A DNA stretch of 17,055 nt from CAZQYB01 sp964582985 (GTDB lineage: Bacteria > Planctomycetota > Phycisphaerae > Sedimentisphaerales > Anaerobacaceae), in the NCBI GenBank assembly GCA_964582985.1, contig CAZOUM010000059.1, positions 1 to 17,055 of the forward strand. The letters are read 5' to 3'. The first letter of the stretch is position 1, and each line of letters starts with the position of its first letter. The notes below the pieces were generated by a model. The model did not search any database and had not been told where the DNA came from. It saw only the letters and a list, made by a program, of their open reading frames with translations. The translations under genes and the position numbers were made by a program. Positions 1-7,874 of the stretch are shown in pieces.

Positions 1-291
1 GGCCTTGACTTTTTTGATGCGAGTATCAATCGCATAGCAGCGTGGGTGATAGGGACACGTTGTATGATAAAGGCTCTGTTGATTGCACTTCTTGAGCCGA
101 CCGAACGGCTGCGTCAGATGGAGAGCACCGGCGACTACACGGGCCGACTGGCTATGCTCGAGGAGCTAAAGACTCTGCCTTTCGGTGCCGTCTGGGACTA
201 CTATTGCGAGAAGTCCGGCGTTCCAGTAGGTGACGCGTGGCTCAAAGAAGTTAAGGAATACGAAGCTAAAGTTCTCAGCAGGCGTTATTGA
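1..291 (+). CDS. rhaA: L-rhamnose isomerase, C-terminal fragment (cut by window edge)
   Basis: The frame is open from base 1 and ends at TGA 289-291, giving the last 96 residues. It starts GLDFFDASINRIAAWVIGTR and continues with KALLIALLEPTERLRQ, LEELKTLPFGAVWDYYC and the C-terminal VPVGDAWLKEVKEYE. I recognise these as the closing part of RhaA, closely matching the E. coli enzyme in the DFFDASINRIAAW and FGxxWDxYCE stretches. RhaA is a cytoplasmic metal-dependent isomerase that converts L-rhamnose to L-rhamnulose, the first step of rhamnose catabolism. A GTG at 46 is an internal codon, not a start. The permease gene begins 28 bases downstream on the same strand, so the two are probably co-transcribed. 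The fragment shows no frameshift or stop, so the gene looks intact apart from the cut. Confidence 0.95.
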   Translation, partial: GLDFFDASINRIAAWVIGTRCMIKALLIALLEPTERLRQMESTGDYTGRLAMLEELKTLPFGAVWDYYCEKSGVPVGDAWLKEVKEYEAKVLSRRY

Positions 292-319
292 AAACCGTCT
301 TACGTGAAAGGAGAAACGA

Positions 320-2029
320 ATGTCCGAACCCAAAGCTTCCGGTATCATCGCCCGGCTGGACAAACTAAATGAGTTTGAACGACAGCCGGTTTCTCCTGAC
401 AAATTGCAGAGCGGGCAGCATTTTGCCGGGGTTTTTGCCGGCGAGCATGTTGCGGCCACGGAGTTTGTTATCGGAGCGTTGTTTGTCAGCAAGGGGGCGC
501 ATGCCTTTGATGTCATTGTAGGTCTAATCTTTGGTAACCTTTTGGCAGTTTTGTCGTGGGCTCTGATTTGCGCGCCCATCGCGGTTGAGACCCGTCTGAC
601 TCTTTACTGGTATCTGCGGAAGATTGGCGGGCCCGTAATGACGGTCATCTATAATATCCTCAATGCGCTTATGTACTGTATTCTGGCTGGGGCGATGATT
701 ACCGTTTCCGCCTCGGCGGTGCGCATACCGTTTGGCATTCCGGACCAGGTAAAATGGTATCCGACGGATATAAGATTTGTCTTTATTGTTCTGGTCGTTG
801 GTGCGGTCGTGGTGACCCTCGCTATTTGGGGATTCAAGAGATTGGCCCAGTTTGCCGTGGTCTGCTCACCCTGGATGTTCCTGATGTTTATTACCGGCGC
901 TCTGGTGCTGATACCTACTATAGTGGCGAGTGTGCCCAAAGTTGAGTCTATACGCAGCTTCGGCGATTTCTGGAAAGTAGCCAATGTCAGAATATGGCCT
1001 GGACCACAGCCGGGACAAAAGGATGCTCTGGGTTTCCTGCACATAGTCTTCTTTGCCTGGATTTGCAACTTGGCCATGCATGTGGGGCTGTCGGACATGG
1101 CACTGTTTAGATATGCCAAACGGTCCAGCTATGGATTCTATTCGGCCTTTGGTATGTTCCTGGGACATTACTTGGCCTGGATATGCGCGGGTATAATGGG
1201 CGCAGGCGCAGCTATCGTTCTGAACACCCATCTTACTCAATTGGATTCTGGCTCGGTGGCATATAATGCTCTCGGCGCCGTCGGTGCTCTTGCCGTTGTT
1301 ATTGCCGGCTGGACCACCGCCAACCCTACCATTTACCGGGCAGGATTAGCACTGCAAGTTGTGACTCCAAACTGGCCGCGCTGGTTTGTAACACTCATTG
1401 CCGGCGTCATTACCACCGTTGTTGCCTGCTCGCCGTTTGTGTTTACCAAGCTGCTGGATTTTGTTGGCATTTATGGTCTGCTACTTGTGCCCGTAGGCAC
1501 CATTGTCTTTGTGGAGTACTGGATATTTCCGCGCATCGGACTTACGAGGTTCTGGGTATGGCGCAAAGGGAAACTGATTAACTGGCCGGCGATGATTGCC
1601 TGGGGGGTAACGATAATTGTTGGTTTTTACGCTACTTTTATCGCCAAATCTATTCATCTGTTCTTTCTGATTATCCCCGTGTGGCTTGCCACAGCTATTA
1701 TTTATATGATTCTTTCCTATGCGTTTGGTGCCGGCAAAAAGCTACCCGACTTGCCGGATGAGACCGGAGCCGCTGAAACTACAACAGAAAGTACCAAAGA
1801 AAGAGGCAAACCGGTCAAGAAGCCGACAGCATACTATATTTCCGGCCTTATTGCACTGGTATCGCTTGTGGTCTGCTTTGGTATGGCCATTTGGGTAGCT
1901 GTCTCGGCCGCGGATGCATATAGCGACCGGCTTGAGTTCGTTAAGACGGCACTCAAGTACATAACCCTGATTTATTTCATCTCCGGCACAACCTGCATCT
2001 TCTTCAGAGAGAAAGGCGAGCTGGGATAA
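320..2029 (+). CDS. NCS1-like (purine-cytosine permease type) transporter
   Basis: This is a 569-residue integral membrane protein. The start at 320 has a good ribosome site (AAAGGAG ending at 313). After a polar N terminus of about 45 residues (FERQPVSPDKLQSGQHFAG) there are some 12-13 hydrophobic helices, with a loop carrying TESTKERGKPVKKP before the last two. The early part, EHVAATEFVIGALFVSKG followed by GLIFGNLLAVLSWALICAP, resembles TM1-TM2 of the nucleobase:cation symporter-1 family (CodB-like), where TM1 is an unwound substrate and Na+ site. Classical substrates are cytosine, purines, hydantoins and vitamins. No nucleobase gene is nearby and rhaA lies 28 bases upstream, so transport of rhamnose or a related sugar is possible, but that is inference from context only. 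The membrane-transporter call is firm; the family call is good; the substrate is unknown. Confidence 0.75.
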   Translation: MSEPKASGIIARLDKLNEFERQPVSPDKLQSGQHFAGVFAGEHVAATEFVIGALFVSKGAHAFDVIVGLIFGNLLAVLSWALICAPIAVETRLTLYWYLRKIGGPVMTVIYNILNALMYCILAGAMITVSASAVRIPFGIPDQVKWYPTDIRFVFIVLVVGAVVVTLAIWGFKRLAQFAVVCSPWMFLMFITGALVLIPTIVASVPKVESIRSFGDFWKVANVRIWPGPQPGQKDALGFLHIVFFAWICNLAMHVGLSDMALFRYAKRSSYGFYSAFGMFLGHYLAWICAGIMGAGAAIVLNTHLTQLDSGSVAYNALGAVGALAVVIAGWTTANPTIYRAGLALQVVTPNWPRWFVTLIAGVITTVVACSPFVFTKLLDFVGIYGLLLVPVGTIVFVEYWIFPRIGLTRFWVWRKGKLINWPAMIAWGVTIIVGFYATFIAKSIHLFFLIIPVWLATAIIYMILSYAFGAGKKLPDLPDETGAAETTTESTKERGKPVKKPTAYYISGLIALVSLVVCFGMAIWVAVSAADAYSDRLEFVKTALKYITLIYFISGTTCIFFREKGELG

Positions 2030-2176
2030 CTCCAAAAAATATGATGGGGCAAAACAGCATCCAGCTTGTTGCCGGATAAGTTTAGGTATCTGCGCATTAT
2101 CTGCAAGTGTCCGCCGGGCTTATTTGAAGGGCGGAAGTCCTTCGTGCGATAAAGCGGGGGTTACAGGGGAATTACT

Positions 2177-2203
2177 CAGTCGCAGACCCCATCTTACCGG
2201 GGG
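2177..2203 (+). repeat. Dispersed 27-base repeat, copy 1
   Basis: This copy starts CAGTCGCAGA and ends TACCGGGGG. It is identical over 27 bases to 5110-5136, and over 26 bases to the complement of 11367-11392. Flanking bases differ in each copy, so the unit is sharply bounded. Inside it, CCCC at unit positions 11-14 can pair with GGGG at 23-26, and GTC-GCA-GAC forms a small inverted repeat. This copy lies in the non-coding leader about 320 bases before the first paralogue. Confidence 0.9.
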
Positions 2204-2367
2204 CCGCAATGGAATAAAGGTTATTCGAGTACCCTGATAGTGGCTACGGGTCAAGACAAAAAGGTCTTTATGCCCAAACGTAAGCAATAACAATTCCGGG
2301 GCTCTCTTCTGTAGTCAATCTGGAGTTCCGCGACTCTTGCAGGTAGACGTGAAGAGTTGAAAAATTT

Positions 2368-2396
2368 CTGGCCAAAAGAAACGCTGCCGTTATAAT
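2368..2396 (+). promoter_or_regulatory. Possible promoter of the paralogue operon
   Basis: A perfect TATAAT at 2391-2396 sits about 125 bases before the first paralogue. At the usual 17-base spacing the -35 position reads CTGGCC (2368-2373), which is a poor match to TTGACA. A TTGAAA lies too far upstream (28-base spacing). Only the -10 box is good, so this is a weak call. Confidence 0.3.
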
Positions 2397-2522
2397 TACT
2401 GCACTTAAGGCAAACGCAAAAGTCAATTGGGTCGGGTGTCTTTCTGCGAAAAACTCGCAAGCGCTGTGAACCTCGAATTGTTCAGGGGATTCAAAGCTAA
2501 TACGATTCAGGAGAATATAAGA

Positions 2523-5096
2523 ATGCCGAGAGTAGTGCTGACACTGAGCGCAATCTATATACTAATGGGGCTTGCGTCTAAAAGCTCCGGTGCGGTTGAG
2601 ATGCCTGCTGGAAGCGAGTATACCAGCTCAATTGGTATGAAGTTTGTTCGGGTTCAGCCCGGCTCTTTTCAAATGGGCCAGTTGAAGACCCCGCTGCCTT
2701 GGGAAATATTGCCGGTCTTTCGCGGTCGGGGCAAGTTTGACCTGCTCAGCGAGGGTGACTTCGACGAAAAGCCAACCCATACCGTCAAGATTACCAGGCC
2801 TTTTTATATGGGTGTCTATGAGGTAACGAACTTTCAATACGAGTTGTTCGACCCCGAGCACAGGAAATTGCGAGGCAAGGAAGGTTTTTCCAGGGACGAT
2901 GACGAAGCTGTTATCAATGTCAATTGGTATGATGCCCAGGCCTTCTGTCAATGGCTATCCTACCAGGAGGGACTACGCTATCGTCTGCCGACCGAGTCCG
3001 AGTGGGAATACGCCTGCCGGGCAGGCACCACCAGCAACTACTACGCCGGTGACATCTTACCTGAGAAGTTTAACAAGAGCGGCAGAGTTTCACTTGACGT
3101 AGGAAAGACTCCGCCCAACAACTGGGGGCTCTACGACATGCACGGCAATGTCGAGGAGTGGTGCTGCGACTGGTATGGTCCTTACAAGGCCGAATGCCAG
3201 CTTGACCCGGTTGGATACATCCACGGTGACTTCCGAGTTTTGCGCAGCGGCAGCCACAGCACCCCGAGTTATTATCTGCGCTCAGCCAATCGTATGGGCG
3301 CGCTGCCCGAAACCAGAAACTGGATTACGGGATTTCGTGTCGTGCTGGGCGAGTTACCCGACACGAAACCCTTACCTAAGCCTCCTGCGCCGCTTCACCA
3401 ACAGAATGTGATGGCGCGCGAGCCTGAACAAGTTCGCAAAGGCCCGAACCCAAACAAGCCCTACTTCAGGGGACCATACAAGTACGTGAAGATACCGACC
3501 GACGCCATGGGTCCTGTGTATGCCGGTCACAACCATGACCCCGCTATCGTGGAGTGTCCTAACGGCGACCTGCTTGCCTGCTGGTATACCTCTGTTGACG
3601 AGGGAGCACGGGAGCTGGTGCAGGCCGCGAGCCGCCTGCGATGGCGCGAAGTTGAATGGGAGCCTGCCTCACCATTTTTTGGTGTTCCCGACCGCAACAA
3701 CCACGCTCCGGCCCTTTGGTTCGACGGCAAAAAAACCGTATATCACTTTACCGGCGTGGCAGCGGCTGGTGGTCGTGGCCGGATGGCTATGGTCATGCGA
3801 ACTTCCAGGGACAGTGGCGCAACCTGGTCCGCGCCCAGAGCAATTCTGCCTGATTTCGCCGGCGGCCATCAACTCAGCGAGCCCGTCTTCCGTATGCATG
3901 ACGGTACCATCGTCCTCACGGTTGATGGTAGGCGAACGTTGTGGATGAGCCGGGACGAAGGCCTGACCTGGACCAATCCCGGCGGTGACATATTGGGTAT
4001 ACATGCAGGCGTGACTCAATTAAGAGATGAGAGCATCTTTACCATGAGCCGAAGCAACGGTGACCGCGAAAAAATGCCAATAAGTATTTCCCGCGACGGT
4101 GGAAAGACCTTTACTTATAAACCAAGCGAATTCCCTCCGATTGGCGGCGGACAGCGACTGGTGCTGCTGCGGCTCCAAGAAGGCCCGCTGTTCTTCGCTT
4201 CCTTTGCCAACGATGGAATTATCATCACCGATTCTACAGGCCAGGAACGCAGTGTGTACGGCTTGTTCGGTGCCATCTCGGAAGACGAAGGCAAAACCTG
4301 GCCTTACAAGCGCCTAATCAGCGACGATGGTCCCGGCCGAACTATTGAATGCACGGACGGCGGAGCAGTCACTCTCAGCGCCCACAGCGCAGAGTATCGG
4401 GGCTACCTTTCGGTCTGTCAAAGCGCCGACCGGCTGATACATCTTATCAGCAGCCGTAATCATTATGCCTTCAACCTCAATTGGTTAAGGACGCCACCGC
4501 CGTCACCTCTGGCGCCCCCACGCAAGGTCGAACACGTGGTAGAGACTTTTACAGGCCCGGATGATTTTGACGCCAAAGGTTGGCACAAATACAAAGGCTT
4601 TTGGGGAGGCTTCAACGGTAAAGGCCAATACACGGTCAACTCGCCGGTTCATTACAATGGCCTGAATCGTGTCGTCGGCGAGGGCTCATTCGAGGCGCTG
4701 TTTGCTGTCAAAAACATCCGTTTCAATCCGGCCGGCAAGCACCAATCAGAAGGTGTCACGCTTGGCTTCAAGGACCCTTTCGACCATGACCCATCGATGC
4801 TCGTAAGAATAAGAGAAGATGGGATAGCTGGAGCCGAAGGCGAACGTGCTTTTAAGAAGGTGAAATATTCAAAACCGACAACCTCAGCGAAAGTAAAGTT
4901 CGTTTGGAACAGGAAAACACTGCAATGGAGAATTTTTTACGGCCTAAATGGCGCAGACCCAACCACTGAGCTTCCTATAAGCAAGGCCGGGTACTATTAC
5001 AAAAGCCCTTTGACCGAATCCTCGGCCGCCTTTTTCCTGATGAGCAATGGAAGCATGGACATAGACCACTATGAGGTCGTGCCACTGAATCCGTAA
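2523..5096 (+). CDS. Secreted FGE-like domain + sialidase/BNR beta-propeller protein, paralogue 1
   Basis: This is an 857-residue protein. I start it at ATG 2523, not at the upstream in-frame codon, because AGGAG lies about 10 bases before it and the N terminus then reads as a signal peptide (MPRVVLTLSAIYILMGLAS). Residues about 32-277 form an FGE/SUMF1-like domain: SSIGMKFVRVQPGSFQMG, RLPTESEWEYACRAG, WGLYDMHGNVEEW and GFRVVLGE. The Cys pair needed for formylglycine formation is absent; that segment reads RSGSHSTPSYYLRSANR. Residues about 310-655 form a sialidase-type (BNR_2) propeller with Asp-boxes SRDSGATW (428), SRDEGLTW (476), SRDGGKTF (523) and SEDEGKTW (586), plus the motif PDRNNHAPALWFDGK. 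After a Pro-rich linker, about 185 C-terminal residues form a beta-rich domain unlike that of paralogues 2 and 3. It is probably an exported glycan-active enzyme. Whether it is a sialidase, another exo-glycosidase, a propeller lyase or only a binder cannot be told; no FRIP motif is visible. Confidence 0.85.
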   Translation: MPRVVLTLSAIYILMGLASKSSGAVEMPAGSEYTSSIGMKFVRVQPGSFQMGQLKTPLPWEILPVFRGRGKFDLLSEGDFDEKPTHTVKITRPFYMGVYEVTNFQYELFDPEHRKLRGKEGFSRDDDEAVINVNWYDAQAFCQWLSYQEGLRYRLPTESEWEYACRAGTTSNYYAGDILPEKFNKSGRVSLDVGKTPPNNWGLYDMHGNVEEWCCDWYGPYKAECQLDPVGYIHGDFRVLRSGSHSTPSYYLRSANRMGALPETRNWITGFRVVLGELPDTKPLPKPPAPLHQQNVMAREPEQVRKGPNPNKPYFRGPYKYVKIPTDAMGPVYAGHNHDPAIVECPNGDLLACWYTSVDEGARELVQAASRLRWREVEWEPASPFFGVPDRNNHAPALWFDGKKTVYHFTGVAAAGGRGRMAMVMRTSRDSGATWSAPRAILPDFAGGHQLSEPVFRMHDGTIVLTVDGRRTLWMSRDEGLTWTNPGGDILGIHAGVTQLRDESIFTMSRSNGDREKMPISISRDGGKTFTYKPSEFPPIGGGQRLVLLRLQEGPLFFASFANDGIIITDSTGQERSVYGLFGAISEDEGKTWPYKRLISDDGPGRTIECTDGGAVTLSAHSAEYRGYLSVCQSADRLIHLISSRNHYAFNLNWLRTPPPSPLAPPRKVEHVVETFTGPDDFDAKGWHKYKGFWGGFNGKGQYTVNSPVHYNGLNRVVGEGSFEALFAVKNIRFNPAGKHQSEGVTLGFKDPFDHDPSMLVRIREDGIAGAEGERAFKKVKYSKPTTSAKVKFVWNRKTLQWRIFYGLNGADPTTELPISKAGYYYKSPLTESSAAFFLMSNGSMDIDHYEVVPLNP

Positions 5097-5109
5097 TCCG
5101 TATCACGAG

Positions 5110-5136
5110 CAGTCGCAGACCCCATCTTACCGGGGG
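5110..5136 (+). repeat. Dispersed 27-base repeat, copy 2
   Basis: This copy is identical over 27 bases to 2177-2203. It fills half of the 54-base gap between paralogues 1 and 2 and ends just before the ribosome site of paralogue 2 (AAAGGAG, then ACA and ATG 5151). A CCCC/GGGG hairpin in this unit would sit right next to that site, so it could affect translation or mRNA stability; that effect is inferred. Confidence 0.9.
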
Positions 5137-5150
5137 AAGAAAGGAGAACA

Positions 5151-7826
5151 ATGAGAAAGAATCAGAAACTTCAAGTTTCTAAAGTGGGCTCACAGACGTC
5201 ACGCCTTGTCCTGATCGTCGTGATAACATGCTTTAGCATACTTGTCCTGTCAAATCACGGCTGGGGATTCTCGCAAGACGCTCAACTGGTGCTGCCGACC
5301 GAGCACGTTTACACAAACTCTATTGGTATGAATATGGTTCGCATCGAGCCCGGCCGTTTCGCAATGGGCTTCGGCGAAAAAAACCTCTCAAAAGAAGTTA
5401 CAACAGGAAAGGAGCAATTTACCAACGGCGACTTCGATGAGCATCCGACACATCAGGTAAAAATCACGAGACCTTTCTACATTGGTATGTACGAAGTTAC
5501 CAACAAACAGTATGAGATGTTCGACCCCGAACACAGAAAGCTGCGCAGCGGACCTTCGGTCGGTGACAATGATGCCGTAATCAATGTAAACTGGTACGAA
5601 GCCCGGGCCTTTTGCCAATGGCTATCCGATAAGGACAGACTGCCCTACCGCTTACCGACCGAAGCTGAGTGGGAATACGCCTGCAGGGCAGGAACAGCTA
5701 CGCCTTACTACACAGGACAAGTGCTGCCGGAGGAATTTACTGAAAAATCAAGAGCGTCTTTGACCGTCGGCCAAACCCAACCAAATAAATGGGGTCTTTA
5801 TGATATGCACGGAAATGTGGAGGAGTGGTGTTACGACTGGTACGGCCCTTATGAAGCAAAGCTTCAGATTGACCCTGTGGGTCGAGTCACCGGTGACTTC
5901 CGCGTCACCCGCGGCGGCAGCCACTCGACGCCATCATACTACCTGCGGTCGGCCAATCGCCTCGGAACAATACCGGAAGATAAGCATTTGTTGATAGGCT
6001 TTCGCGTGGTGCTCGGCGAAATGCCAGCGACCAAGCCACTGCCTGAGCCCCCGCCCCAACCTTACCAAATAGGCGTCAACCAGCAAATCCCGACTGATAT
6101 TAGCCAGGGACCAGACGGCACTGAACCTTACTTTCACGGCCCACGAAAGTTCATCAAGATGCCGAACACCAACAGGGGACCTTTATTCACCAGACACAAC
6201 CATTTCATCTCAGTCGTCGAATGTCCCAACGGCGACCTGCTGGCAATCTGGCATACTTGCATCGGTGAATCGGGAAGAGAGCTTACCGTCGCCGGCAGTC
6301 GATTGCGCTATGGCCGGGAAGAGTGGGACCCAGCCTCGCTATTTTGGGATGCGCCTGACCGCAACGACCACGGCCACGCCCTTTGGTTCGACGGCAAAGA
6401 CAAGATTTATCATTTCCAGGGACTCGCAATTCAGGCAAGGAATGTGGCCCTGGTAATGCGCACATCCAGTGACAACGCCGTCACCTGGTCACAGCCAAGA
6501 ATGATTGCAGGACACGGCCCAAGCCGAATGCCGGTAGAGTCGGTCTTTCGAACAAAAGAGGGCTTCTATGCAATCTCCTGTGACAAGGGGCCCAATGTGC
6601 TCTGGATTAGCCGCGACCAGGGCCTGAGCTGGCACAAATCCGAAGGCTCCATACGAGGCAAACACGCCGCCGCCGTCCAGCTAACAGATGGACGTCTTAT
6701 GGGCCTCGGACGCGAGAGAAATGTCAACGGCAAAATGCCGATGAGCATCTCCGACGATATGGGCAAAACGTGGCAATACCTGCCAAGCATTTTTCAACCG
6801 GTCAGTTGGGGACAAAGGTCTGTCCTGTTAAGGCTCAAGGAAGGACCGCTGTTCTTTGCTTCCTTCTGTAAGAAGATGATGGTCACCAGCGCATTGGGCA
6901 AGCAGCATACCGTCTCGGGCCTGTTCGGCGCAATCTCGCTGGATGAAGGAAAAACCTGGCCTTACCAGCGGCTCGTTACCGACGACGGCCCCGGCCGCGA
7001 AATCGAGACTATGGACGGCGACCCCGTCACTATGGATGCTCATAACACCGAATCCGTGGGATACTTAACCGTGTGCCAAAGCCCCGACGGTGTCATTCAT
7101 CTGCTCACCAGCCGCCAGCACTTCGCCTTCAACCTAAAATGGCTTATGACACCACCACCCGCGGCACCGGCAGCGCCAACCCCGCCAAAGCCGCGCCAGT
7201 TACACACCAGGCGCCATCTGCCCAACACGTACACGGCGCGTGAATTACTCAGCGAAGATATATGGGGCCCGCAAATCACCGGTGCCAAAGAGTCAGGGAT
7301 GCTAAGTCCCTCTCCCCAGGGACTTCTGCGAATCGACAACAGCCGCGGGCAGGGATTCTATTTCAGAAGTGACCGGCCTGATGGATTTGCAGCCGTCGAG
7401 CAAAAAAAGGGCTTCACAGTGGAGATTAAAACCCAGGTACTAAAAAGTTCCACGAATCAGCGCGGCATGGACATCGAACTTTATGATGGGGCAGGCAGCC
7501 GTTATGCGATTACCATCACCAACACCGGTATCTACTGGTACGAAGGGCTCGTCCTGGGTTCGGCCCTGCTGAATTTTGACCAATTCACCCCGGTTGCCGA
7601 AGGTCTGGACAACACCGATACAATGCATAACTATCGCATAGCCGTCCGCGAGGACCGCGTCGTCCAAATCTATCGTGATGGAAAATTGATTGGTGTACGG
7701 CCCACCGAGTACCGTACGCCGCGCGACGCATACATCCAGTTCGGCGCCGGTTCGGGCCTGGAAGCTTTGGTCGAGTATATGGCCTACGACCTCACGGGAG
7801 CCTATCAACCTCCCGGCGATGGTTAA
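5151..7826 (+). CDS. Secreted FGE-like domain + sialidase/BNR beta-propeller + LamG-like protein, paralogue 2
   Basis: This is an 891-residue protein. The start at 5151 is supported by AAAGGAG three bases upstream. The N terminus has a long basic stretch, then a hydrophobic segment (LVLIVVITCFSILVL), so it is exported or membrane-anchored. Residues about 54-289 are the FGE-like domain (TNSIGMNMVRIEPGRFAMG, RLPTEAEWEYACRAG, WGLYDMHGNVEEW, GFRVVLGE). The catalytic Cys region reads RGGSHSTPSYYLRSANR, so both redox Cys are missing. Residues about 325-665 are the propeller, with Asp-boxes SSDNAVTW (439, degenerate), SRDQGLSW (487), SDDMGKTW (534) and SLDEGKTW (596), and APDRNDHGHALWFDGK. A Pro/Ala linker leads to a C-terminal beta-sandwich-like domain (about 685-885) with KKGFTVEIKTQV, YAITITNTGIYWYEG and REDRVVQIYRDGKL, of the LamG/concanavalin-like type. 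It is colinear with its neighbours and clearly a tandem duplicate. Enzyme specificity is unknown. Confidence 0.87.
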   Translation: MRKNQKLQVSKVGSQTSRLVLIVVITCFSILVLSNHGWGFSQDAQLVLPTEHVYTNSIGMNMVRIEPGRFAMGFGEKNLSKEVTTGKEQFTNGDFDEHPTHQVKITRPFYIGMYEVTNKQYEMFDPEHRKLRSGPSVGDNDAVINVNWYEARAFCQWLSDKDRLPYRLPTEAEWEYACRAGTATPYYTGQVLPEEFTEKSRASLTVGQTQPNKWGLYDMHGNVEEWCYDWYGPYEAKLQIDPVGRVTGDFRVTRGGSHSTPSYYLRSANRLGTIPEDKHLLIGFRVVLGEMPATKPLPEPPPQPYQIGVNQQIPTDISQGPDGTEPYFHGPRKFIKMPNTNRGPLFTRHNHFISVVECPNGDLLAIWHTCIGESGRELTVAGSRLRYGREEWDPASLFWDAPDRNDHGHALWFDGKDKIYHFQGLAIQARNVALVMRTSSDNAVTWSQPRMIAGHGPSRMPVESVFRTKEGFYAISCDKGPNVLWISRDQGLSWHKSEGSIRGKHAAAVQLTDGRLMGLGRERNVNGKMPMSISDDMGKTWQYLPSIFQPVSWGQRSVLLRLKEGPLFFASFCKKMMVTSALGKQHTVSGLFGAISLDEGKTWPYQRLVTDDGPGREIETMDGDPVTMDAHNTESVGYLTVCQSPDGVIHLLTSRQHFAFNLKWLMTPPPAAPAAPTPPKPRQLHTRRHLPNTYTARELLSEDIWGPQITGAKESGMLSPSPQGLLRIDNSRGQGFYFRSDRPDGFAAVEQKKGFTVEIKTQVLKSSTNQRGMDIELYDGAGSRYAITITNTGIYWYEGLVLGSALLNFDQFTPVAEGLDNTDTMHNYRIAVREDRVVQIYRDGKLIGVRPTEYRTPRDAYIQFGAGSGLEALVEYMAYDLTGAYQPPGDG

Positions 7827-7874
7827 GAGCGGCTACATTAACGAAGAATTAAAGCATAATTGTGGGGCAGAGAT

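Larger units (their letters stand above)
2030..2522 (+). other. 493-base gene-free leader before the triplicated operon
   Basis: I find no convincing gene here. It holds small inverted repeats (GAAGG 2126-2130 with CCTTC 2139-2143; CCGCC 2111-2115 with GGCGG 2130-2134; AAGAC 2253-2257 with GTCTT 2264-2268), copy 1 of the 27-base dispersed repeat (2177-2203), and a TATAAT at 2391-2396. None of the hairpins has a clear T-run, so a terminator for the permease is not demonstrated. The frame of the first paralogue extends upstream to 2427, but that extension has no ribosome site and would put 32 residues before the signal peptide. The stretch is much longer than the 28-54-base gaps elsewhere in this block, so it probably holds the promoter and regulatory leader of the paralogue operon. 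Confidence 0.6.

Noticed and set aside
2370..2388. Sigma-54 type promoter (TGGC...GC) near 2370
   Set aside because: The gap between the GG and GC elements is 11 bases rather than the required 10, and the rest of the consensus is poor.
2251..2460. Minus-strand frame of 69 codons in the leader
   Set aside because: It has no ribosome site, signal peptide or family I recognise, and it would run against the operon and over the putative promoter. Kept as non-coding, though a gene remnant cannot be excluded.
2616..3353. Diversity-generating retroelement target in the FGE-like (C-type lectin fold) domains
   Set aside because: This fold is a known target, but I see no reverse transcriptase, no template repeat and no adenine-biased variable stretch in the window.
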